A stretch of DNA of 6,107 nt, taken from assembly GCA_028290595.1 (NCBI GenBank), contig JAQGJO010000308.1, positions 1 through 6,107 on the forward strand, read 5' to 3'. The stretch's first letter is position 1. Each line of letters opens with the position of its first letter. A program made the translations under genes and the position numbers. Positions 1-4,276 of the stretch are shown here, in pieces. The DNA is from Hyphomicrobiales bacterium (GTDB lineage: Bacteria > Pseudomonadota > Alphaproteobacteria > Rhizobiales > Beijerinckiaceae). The notes under the pieces were generated by a model. It was not told the DNA's origin and did no database searches. It was given only the letters and a program-made list of their open reading frames with translations.

Positions 1-41
1 TGTCGCCCTAACCTTTTAGAGAAGAAGCTCACAACGGCGTG
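1..41. other. left-edge sequence, nothing recognised
   Basis: This short stretch lies beyond the end of the leftward operon. I see no RNA gene, no convincing promoter and no T-rich terminator tail. One plus-strand frame reads five codons from the edge to a TAG at 17-19. This could be the very end of a gene arriving from the left, but it is far too short to judge. Confidence 0.3.
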
Positions 42-66
42 GGTGCCCGGCACAAGGCCGGGCATG
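42..66. repeat. short palindromic intergenic repeat (REP-like)
   Basis: A perfect 8-bp inverted repeat, TGCCCGGC (44-51) and GCCGGGCA (57-64), surrounds a 5-base loop. It sits about 45 bp past the stop codon of the leftward SDR gene. The surrounding bases read, on the minus strand, GTCATGCCCGGCCTTGTGCC followed by GGGCACCCACG. From memory this closely resembles a palindromic unit dispersed between genes in Bradyrhizobium-type genomes. It could also act as the 3' end hairpin of the operon mRNA, but no run of T follows on the minus strand, so it is not a standard Rho-independent terminator. The palindrome is seen directly; membership of a dispersed family is from recall and was not searched. 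Confidence 0.6.
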
Positions 67-108
67 ACGGCGAGGCAATTGCAAGATTGCGTTATTTGAC
101 GGATTCGC

Positions 109-801
109 TCAGGTCAGACCGCGAACCGGGATCGAAGCGCCGTGAACCGCGCGCGCGCCCTCCGACACCAAAAACGCGCAGACACTGGCGACGTCTTCCA
201 GCGGCACCATCACAGCATCGCCCATGGCAGCGCGGTTCTGCGGCGTCGCCATCGTCGAGGGCATGATGCAGTTCACGTTGATGCCCTTGTGACGCAATTC
301 TTCCGACATGGATTCGGTCAAGCGTGCCACCGCGCTTTTCGCGGCGATGTAGATGCCCATGCCGGCGAGCCCTTTGCCCGCATTCGACGCTGAGACGAAG
401 ACCACCGTGCCCCTGCCCCTGGCGATCATGGCCGGGACCACCGCGTGGGATGTGGCCAGCAGGGAACGAACGTTCACCTGCATCATGGAGTCGTAGTCCT
501 TCTCGATGGTTTCATGCACCATCTTGCCCATGGTGAAGCCACCGACGGTGTGCACCAGGGCATCGATACGGCCGTGATGGGACAAGACATCTTCGGCCGC
601 CTTAATCATCGAGGCCTGGTTGGTCGCATCGGCCGCCAGAAAAAGGCTCTCGTCATAGGCCTGATGGCCGGATGGAGCATTGGGCTGCCTATCGCCGATG
701 CGGACGATCTCGAAACCATCCGCCAGCAATTTGACTGCGACGGCGTGCCCGAGATTGCCACCGGCTCCGGTGATGATGGCGACGGGCTTGGAAGACGACA
801 T
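109..801 (-). CDS. SDR family NAD(P)-dependent oxidoreductase
   Basis: A 230-residue cytoplasmic short-chain dehydrogenase/reductase with a Rossmann fold, expected to oxidise or reduce an alcohol or carbonyl with NAD(P). The N-terminal dinucleotide site is TGAGGNLG (residues 11-18), a variant of the usual TGxxxGxG. Further signs are D58-A-T, the conserved Asn of helix 4 at N110, and the catalytic pair Y151-x3-K155 (YIAAK). The expected active-site serine falls in V-S137-A-S139, so either S137 or S139 would serve. Length is slightly below the common 240-260. The start is supported by GGGAG six bases upstream on the minus strand. It is the last gene of the leftward operon, 82 bp after the cupin gene. 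Beside ring-modifying oxygenases it may dehydrogenate a cis-diol or similar intermediate; that role is inference and the substrate is unknown. Confidence 0.92.
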   Translation of the reverse strand: MSSSKPVAIITGAGGNLGHAVAVKLLADGFEIVRIGDRQPNAPSGHQAYDESLFLAADATNQASMIKAAEDVLSHHGRIDALVHTVGGFTMGKMVHETIEKDYDSMMQVNVRSLLATSHAVVPAMIARGRGTVVFVSASNAGKGLAGMGIYIAAKSAVARLTESMSEELRHKGINVNCIMPSTMATPQNRAAMGDAVMVPLEDVASVCAFLVSEGARAVHGASIPVRGLT

Positions 802-821
802 GACAGGCTCCCGCTTTGCGT

Positions 822-855
822 TGAACCTTCACCCGATTTTGCGGATGAGGGTTCA
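822..855. other. imperfect hairpin in the cupin-SDR gap
   Basis: Arms 822-834 and 843-855 pair over 13 positions with one wobble and one mismatch, around an 8-base loop. The outer six pairs are TGAACC/GGTTCA. It occupies much of the 82-bp gap between the cupin stop and the SDR start, but ends 21 bases before the SDR start and so does not cover its ribosome-binding site. No U-run follows on the minus strand, so a processing or stability element inside the operon mRNA, or a protein-binding dyad, fits better than a terminator. The pairing is seen; the role is inferred. Confidence 0.45.
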
Positions 856-883
856 TGCGCTACGCATTCACCTTAGCATACAC

Positions 884-1846
884 TCACGCGAGGGCTTCGA
901 AACGCCAATATTTCGTCCAGCGCTGCAGAAATTCATCGGTCATGCTGACCAGCACCGCGTCGTCCTTGGCGTGATGTTCGATCGCCGACCAGCCGGGCAC
1001 GGCAATGGTGTCGCCGAAGCTCCAGTCGATCGTCTCGCCGCCGATCTGCGACGTGCCATGGCCCTGCATCACCACAAAGATCTGGTTGGCCGTGCAGCGA
1101 TAGGGACGGCTGCGAAAGCCTGATTGCCAGCGCTGCATGTGAATGCCGATGGTCGGCATGGTCTGCGTGTCGAGCGCTATGCGGCGGCCGAAAAATCCGC
1201 CGTCGTCCGGGTTGGTTTCGTCGAGCGCCTTTTGCGTCGCTCCCCAGGTGAAGCGGAACGGCGAATCCGGCGTCACCGCGCGCACCGGCTCGATGCCGGC
1301 CGGATGCTCCTCGAAGAACATCGGTTCGAGCAGATGCGTCAGCGGTACGTCGAGCCCGTCGAACCAATAGGCCTGGCTGTCGCCGTCATGTCCGTGTCCA
1401 TGCCAGCTCCATCCCGGCGTCAGCACCACATCGCCGGTTTCCATCGGATGTTTTTCGCCGTTGACGATCGACCAGGCGCCCTGCGAGTCGAGAATGGCGC
1501 GGAACGCATGCGGTGTATGGCGATGCGAGCGCGCCGTCTCGCCGGGCAGGATCGTCTGATAGGCGCAGACCAGCGTACGCAAGGTGGCGAGATCATTGCC
1601 GGCGATCGGGTTGCGCATGATGAGATTGCGCCGCTCGGCGAGATCGGTGCCGATGAGCCGCGCCGCACTGTCGAGCCCCGCCTTGGCCTCGCTCCATTTC
1701 CATTGATGGACGCGAAAATCGCTCTTCGGTTCTTTCCAGAGGATGGGAACGGAGCGGTTGACCCAGCCCGGCGTCAAGTCGTGCCCGGCAGCCGCAGCCG
1801 TCAGTTCATCGATGGTTCTGACTGTAGAAAGGTCATCCAGCGGCAT
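884..1846 (-). CDS. gentisate 1,2-dioxygenase-like bicupin ring-cleavage enzyme
   Basis: A 320-residue bicupin of the gentisate 1,2-dioxygenase / 1-hydroxy-2-naphthoate dioxygenase family. These are Fe(II) enzymes that open hydroxylated aromatic acids with O2 in the cytoplasm. The N-terminal cupin (about 95-165) has P-G-E-T-A-R-S-H108-R-H110 and T-P-G-W-S-W-H149. The spacing of H108, H110 and H149 matches the iron-binding histidines I recall for gentisate dioxygenases. It is followed by the family-like WFDGLDVPL. The C-terminal cupin (about 245-300) lacks the HxH pair (Y249-R-C-T-A-N-Q), so it is probably metal-free, as is usual in this family. An open frame extends 21 codons upstream to an ATG at 1909, but the ATG at 1846 has AGGGAGG five bases before it and is preferred. 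It is the middle gene of the leftward operon. The ring actually cleaved could be gentisate, a substituted salicylate or hydroxynaphthoate. Confidence 0.87.
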   Translation of the reverse strand: MPLDDLSTVRTIDELTAAAAGHDLTPGWVNRSVPILWKEPKSDFRVHQWKWSEAKAGLDSAARLIGTDLAERRNLIMRNPIAGNDLATLRTLVCAYQTILPGETARSHRHTPHAFRAILDSQGAWSIVNGEKHPMETGDVVLTPGWSWHGHGHDGDSQAYWFDGLDVPLTHLLEPMFFEEHPAGIEPVRAVTPDSPFRFTWGATQKALDETNPDDGGFFGRRIALDTQTMPTIGIHMQRWQSGFRSRPYRCTANQIFVVMQGHGTSQIGGETIDWSFGDTIAVPGWSAIEHHAKDDAVLVSMTDEFLQRWTKYWRFEALA

Positions 1847-1851
1847 GTTCG

Positions 1852-1858
1852 CCTCCCT
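1852..1858 (-). promoter_or_regulatory. Shine-Dalgarno that fixes the cupin start
   Basis: On the minus strand AGGGAGG lies five bases before the ATG at 1846. The LLM gene has the identical AGGGAGG at the same distance (2974-2980). This decides against the upstream ATG at 1909, which would overlap the end of the LLM gene's reading frame and would need the SD to lie within coding sequence. Confidence 0.75.
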
Positions 1859-1906
1859 GTTCGGTTGTCGTTGCCAACACCGGCCTGCATTGTACTCCAA
1901 AGACCA

Positions 1907-1934
1907 CATGCCGCGTCAGGAAAAATGCGGCATG
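1907..1934. other. inverted repeat spanning the LLM stop codon
   Basis: CATGCCGC (1907-1914) and GCGGCATG (1927-1934) form a perfect 8-bp stem with a 12-base loop. The loop contains the TGA stop of the LLM gene. On the minus strand no T-run follows the stem, so this is not an intrinsic terminator. It could be a 3' mRNA hairpin that modulates passage of transcripts from the LLM gene to the cupin gene, or it may be chance. Confidence 0.35.
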
Positions 1935-2968
1935 ACTTCCTTGCTGAACAAGCGCGCCGATTTCACGGCAAGCTCATAAGGCAGGTTGTGGAAATTCGCC
2001 TGCAACGAGGCGATTTCGAAATCGCCCACCACGCCAACATAATCGGCGATCTGGTCGCGGATGTCCTTGGGGCTGCCGACCCAGATGCATCCCTTCGTCA
2101 ACTGCGTCTCGAACGTCTCGGCGCGCAACGCCGCGATGATCTTGTCGTAGTTGGGATAATCCTTCGAGTTGAGCTCGCCTTCCCATTCGCTTGCCGATGA
2201 CACGACGGCGTGCAGATATTTGTTGATCGGCTCGCGCGCGATCTCCGCCGCTGCCTCGCGGGACTCGTGGCAATACATGTGGAAGGCGAGCATCACCCTG
2301 CCCTTGCCGGGGTGGCCGGCAGCGCGCCAGGCTTCGCGGTAGACTTCCATTAAAGCGCGCAATTGTGCGCCGCCAAGCGGGATTCCCATCACGCCATAAC
2401 CCATGCGCCCGGCGAACGCGAACGTCTCGGCCGTGGCCAAAGCCGCAACCCAGAACGGCGGCCGCGGTGTCTGCGTCGGCCGTGGCAGAGACGACACGTT
2501 GTCGATGGTGTGGAAGCGGCCAGCGTGGCTGACGGTTTCTTGCTCCAGCAACAGCCTGATCTGCTCGATGCCTTCATCGAAACGCGCGCGGCTTTCGTTG
2601 ACGTTGATGCCGAACTTGGCGAATTCGTGCGGCAGAAAAGCCCGCGCGAAACCAACTTCCATCCGACCGCCGGATATGGCGTCAAGCATGCCGATCTCAC
2701 CGGCGAGCTTCATCGGATTGTTGAACACCGGCAGCACCGCGCCGGTCAGCAATCGTGCCTGGCGCGTGCGCATGGCGGCCGCCGCGAGGAACACGATCGG
2801 ATTGGGGCTATAGCCGCCATAAGGCCGGAAGTAATGCTCGACGATGCGGATCGATTTATAGCCCAGGTCATCGGCTTCATCGACGAGGCGCAACGACTCG
2901 GCGAAATAGTCCTGCGCGCTTTTCTCGTCCGGCCCGATGCTCGGAAAAAATTGCAGTCCGAATTCCAT
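1916..2968 (-). CDS. LLM class (luciferase-like) flavin-dependent oxidoreductase
   Basis: A 350-residue TIM-barrel enzyme of the bacterial luciferase-like monooxygenase family, which uses reduced flavin (FMNH2) or F420. It starts with a first beta strand, M-E-F-G-L-Q-F-F-P. It carries the family pattern I-V-E44-H45 before a Y-S-P-N-P loop (53-57), G-R-M-E-V-G-F-A-R (101-109) followed by L-P-H-E-F, and the late barrel segment P-F-W-V-A-A-L-A-T-A-E-T (171-182). Length is normal for the family. The start has AGGGAGG five bases upstream. It is the first gene of the leftward operon and faces the control region. Most such monooxygenases need a separate flavin reductase, and none is encoded here. 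In this context it may hydroxylate or oxidatively cleave the imported compound or an intermediate, but the sequence does not give the substrate. Confidence is high in family, low in reaction. Confidence 0.92.
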   Translation of the reverse strand: MEFGLQFFPSIGPDEKSAQDYFAESLRLVDEADDLGYKSIRIVEHYFRPYGGYSPNPIVFLAAAAMRTRQARLLTGAVLPVFNNPMKLAGEIGMLDAISGGRMEVGFARAFLPHEFAKFGINVNESRARFDEGIEQIRLLLEQETVSHAGRFHTIDNVSSLPRPTQTPRPPFWVAALATAETFAFAGRMGYGVMGIPLGGAQLRALMEVYREAWRAAGHPGKGRVMLAFHMYCHESREAAAEIAREPINKYLHAVVSSASEWEGELNSKDYPNYDKIIAALRAETFETQLTKGCIWVGSPKDIRDQIADYVGVVGDFEIASLQANFHNLPYELAVKSARLFSKEVMPHFS

Positions 2969-3008
2969 GACGCCCTCCCTGGCCGTCTCGCACCGAAGTT
3001 TCCATTCC

Positions 3009-3020
3009 TCCGTGTACGGA
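3009..3020. promoter_or_regulatory. dyad TCCGTGTACGGA, possible operator
   Basis: A 12-bp sequence with 5-bp arms TCCGT/ACGGA and a 2-base centre. It lies just downstream of the candidate leftward promoter, near the predicted start of transcription, which is a usual place for a repressor site. The dyad is seen; operator function is inference. Confidence 0.3.
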
Positions 3021-3024
3021 TGAT

Positions 3025-3053
3025 ATCCTCCTCCCTTGCTCGGGGCTTGTCAA
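3025..3053 (-). promoter_or_regulatory. candidate promoter of the leftward operon
   Basis: The minus strand carries a perfect -35 box, TTGACA (3053-3048). At 17 bases spacing the -10 position reads GAGGAT (3030-3025), which keeps the important second A and last T but is otherwise weak. GATATC three bases further on is an alternative. The -35 lies within the small dyad CTTGTCAAG (3046-3054). A transcript from here would have a leader of about 50 bases before the LLM ATG at 2968. Confidence 0.4.
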
Positions 3054-3065
3054 GACTGCTTCCGG

Positions 3066-3094
3066 TTGCAGGGACACGCCGCAGGGACTAAGCT
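3066..3094 (+). promoter_or_regulatory. weak candidate promoter of the rightward block
   Basis: TTGCAG (3066-3071) and TAAGCT (3089-3094) are separated by 17 bases and each match three of six consensus positions. The palindrome cluster at 3099-3118 would fall at the start of transcription. The match is poor, so the block may use an activator-dependent or different promoter. Confidence 0.2.
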
Positions 3095-3098
3095 TGAG

Positions 3099-3118
3099 GT
3101 TCGCGAACGGTGTTCGCG
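3099..3118. promoter_or_regulatory. palindrome cluster GTTCGCGAAC / GTTCGCG, candidate operator
   Basis: GTTCGCGAAC (3099-3108) is a perfect 10-bp palindrome. The half-site GTTCGCG recurs at 3112-3118, so CGCGAAC (3102-3108) and GTTCGCG also form a 7-bp inverted repeat with a 3-base spacer. Three copies of one heptamer in 20 bp, 69-88 bases upstream of the Bug start codon, suggest a regulator-binding site. An RNA hairpin in the leader is the alternative. Confidence 0.45.
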
Positions 3119-3122
3119 TGGG

Positions 3123-3136
3123 AGGACATCTGTCCT
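3123..3136. promoter_or_regulatory. palindrome AGGACATCTGTCCT
   Basis: A 14-bp dyad with perfect 6-bp arms AGGACA/TGTCCT around TC. It lies four bases after the GTTCGCG cluster and about 50 bases before the Bug start codon. It may be a second operator. Alternatively, with the short outer arms GGTT (3098-3101) and AACC (3138-3141), it may form part of a folded mRNA leader. Confidence 0.35.
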
Positions 3137-3186
3137 GAACCAATGAATCTGCCGGAAAGCGCAGATCGGGATAAGGATAATCGGCT

Positions 3187-4236
3187 GTGTTCAGGCTCTT
3201 CGCTTCGGCGCTGACCCTATGCGCGCAGATGTGCGCGCTTGCTTTCAACGCTCCTGCCGCGGCGCAACAAGGCGCCAGCGATTCGGCGGAGTTTTTTCGC
3301 GGCAAGACGATTTCGCTTGTCGTCGGATATTCGCCCGGCGGCGGCTTCGATCAGGCGGCGCGCATCCTCGCCAAGAGTTTCGGGCGGGCGATCCCCGGCA
3401 ATCCTTCCATCATCGTGCGCAACATGCCCGGCGCCGGCAGCCTTGTCGCCGCCAACTATGTCAACAACACCGCACCGCGTGACGGCACCGTGATCGCCGT
3501 GCTCAACGACCAGATGCTGATCGCGCCCCTGCTGAAAACGGAAGGCGCCATGTTCGATGCGCGCAAGATCGGCTGGCTCGGCGCCAGTGGATCGCGCGGC
3601 ACGACGGTGATCTTCCTGCGCGCCGATTCCGGCGTGACGACGTTCGAAGAATCGCAGCGCAAGACGGCGCTCATTGCCGCCACCGGCCCTGACGCCACAT
3701 CGTCCTACGCCCTGCTCGCCAACGAACTGCTCGGCATGAAGCTGCAACTGGTGATGGGCTATCGCGGCGGATCATCGGAAATGAATCTCGCCATCGCACG
3801 CGGCGAGGTGCATGGACGCGTGAGCTGGGACTGGGAGAGCCTCAAACACTATCAGCCCGACTGGCTTGCCAACAAAATGGTCAATGTGATCGTGCAATTG
3901 GGGATGAAGCCGAACCCGGAGCTACCCAACGTGCCGATGGCGATCAATCTCGCCAAGAGCGAGGAAGATCGCCAGATCATGGAGATCGTTTTCGGCGCCG
4001 GCCAGTTCCTGCGCAATTATTCGGTTCCCGCCGGCGTTCCCGAGGCGCGGCTGGCAGAACTTCGCGCGGCCTTCGCCAAAACCATGGCCGATGCGGAATT
4101 CAGGCACGACACCGAGGCGACGACGCCGCAGGGTGTGGACTTTTCTCCACCGGAGAAAATTGATGCGTTTCTCAACCGGGTGTACAGTTTTCCACCACGG
4201 GTGATCGAGCGGGCGGGAAAATTCGTCGGCCAATGA
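3187..4236 (+). CDS. Bug/TctC-family periplasmic solute-binding protein (first copy)
   Basis: A 349-residue extracytoplasmic binding protein of the Bug (TctC) family, which captures carboxylated organic solutes for tripartite tricarboxylate-type transporters or for sensing. It has a signal peptide with a hydrophobic stretch at about 4-20 and a likely cleavage site A24-A-A26/Q27. The mature start F-F-R-G-K-T (36-41) leads into the ligand-loop pattern P50-G-G-G-F-D55, then I-P-G-N-P, N-M-P-G-A-G-S-L and R-D-G-T-V-I. The start is GTG: an in-frame TAA lies at 3178-3180, so no earlier start exists, and AAGGA sits nine bases upstream. The next ATG would remove half of the signal peptide. It begins the rightward block, 40 bp before the Rieske gene, which suggests that its ligand is the Rieske substrate or a relative. 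No TctA/TctB permease is visible. Confidence 0.93.
   Translation: MFRLFASALTLCAQMCALAFNAPAAAQQGASDSAEFFRGKTISLVVGYSPGGGFDQAARILAKSFGRAIPGNPSIIVRNMPGAGSLVAANYVNNTAPRDGTVIAVLNDQMLIAPLLKTEGAMFDARKIGWLGASGSRGTTVIFLRADSGVTTFEESQRKTALIAATGPDATSSYALLANELLGMKLQLVMGYRGGSSEMNLAIARGEVHGRVSWDWESLKHYQPDWLANKMVNVIVQLGMKPNPELPNVPMAINLAKSEEDRQIMEIVFGAGQFLRNYSVPAGVPEARLAELRAAFAKTMADAEFRHDTEATTPQGVDFSPPEKIDAFLNRVYSFPPRVIERAGKFVGQ
4141..4159. repeat. perfect inverted repeat inside the first Bug gene
   Basis: TTTTCTCC (4141-4148) and GGAGAAAA (4152-4159) form an exact 8-bp inverted repeat with a 3-base centre, within codons for F-S-P-P-E-K near the protein's C-terminus. It is not at a gene end and has no evident role; codon choice alone may explain it. 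Confidence 0.3.
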
Positions 4237-4263
4237 AAACCTAACAACAAGAGCAATATAATC

Positions 4264-4269
4264 AGGAGG
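4264..4269 (+). promoter_or_regulatory. strong Shine-Dalgarno of the Rieske gene
   Basis: AGGAGG lies seven bases before the ATG at 4277, a near-ideal ribosome-binding site that fixes the start of the oxygenase gene. It is the strongest such site in the rightward block, consistent with high translation of the oxygenase relative to the GTG-started binding protein upstream. Confidence 0.8.
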
Positions 4270-4276
4270 AACGTCC

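Larger units (their letters stand above)
2969..3186. promoter_or_regulatory. divergent intergenic control region
   Basis: This 218-bp gap separates the start codons of the leftward LLM gene and the rightward Bug gene, so it must contain the promoters of both blocks unless one is read through from elsewhere. It is rich in short dyads and repeats: an inverted repeat at 3009-3020, CTTGTCAAG at 3046-3054, an 8-mer GCAGGGAC repeated at 3068 and 3081, a palindrome cluster at 3099-3118, and another palindrome at 3123-3136. No regulator gene is in the window, so the protein that would bind these is encoded elsewhere. Confidence 0.75.

Noticed and set aside
75..90. Short inverted repeat GCAAT/ATTGC after the SDR stop as a terminator
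   Set aside because: The stem is only 5 bp and mostly A/T, with no U-run after it; too weak to call.
445..876. 143-residue plus-strand open frame antisense to the SDR
   Set aside because: The sense strand has a clear SDR with YxxxK and a cofactor loop; this frame has no domain and no good SD.
1847..1909. 21-codon N-terminal extension of the cupin to the ATG at 1909
   Set aside because: The extension lies in the intergenic gap, is not cupin-like, and the ATG at 1846 has AGGGAGG at ideal distance.
1124..2200. 358-residue open frame on the plus strand, antisense to the cupin and LLM genes
   Set aside because: It spans the end of one real gene, an intergenic gap and the start of another, and its translation is low-complexity Arg-rich with no domain. 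It is a shadow.
2363..3091. 242-residue plus-strand open frame antisense to the LLM gene
   Set aside because: It opposes well-conserved LLM motifs and its product resembles no family; shadow frame.
3143..3214. 23-residue upstream open frame starting ATG at 3143 and overlapping the first Bug start
   Set aside because: It has no properly spaced SD and no recognisable sequence; it overlaps the GTG start region by chance as far as can be seen.
3187..3267. Cysteines C12 and C16 in the first Bug signal peptide as a lipoprotein site
   Set aside because: The residues before each cysteine (L-T-L, A-Q-M) do not fit a lipobox, and an ordinary A-A-A/Q cleavage site follows.
4234..4262. TATAAT (4257-4262) with ATGAAA (4234-4239) at 17-base spacing, a possible internal promoter before the Rieske gene
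   Set aside because: The -10 match is perfect, but transcription would begin at about 4269, inside or after the AGGAGG ribosome-binding site, leaving a nearly leaderless message. More likely it is just an AT-rich junction within the operon.
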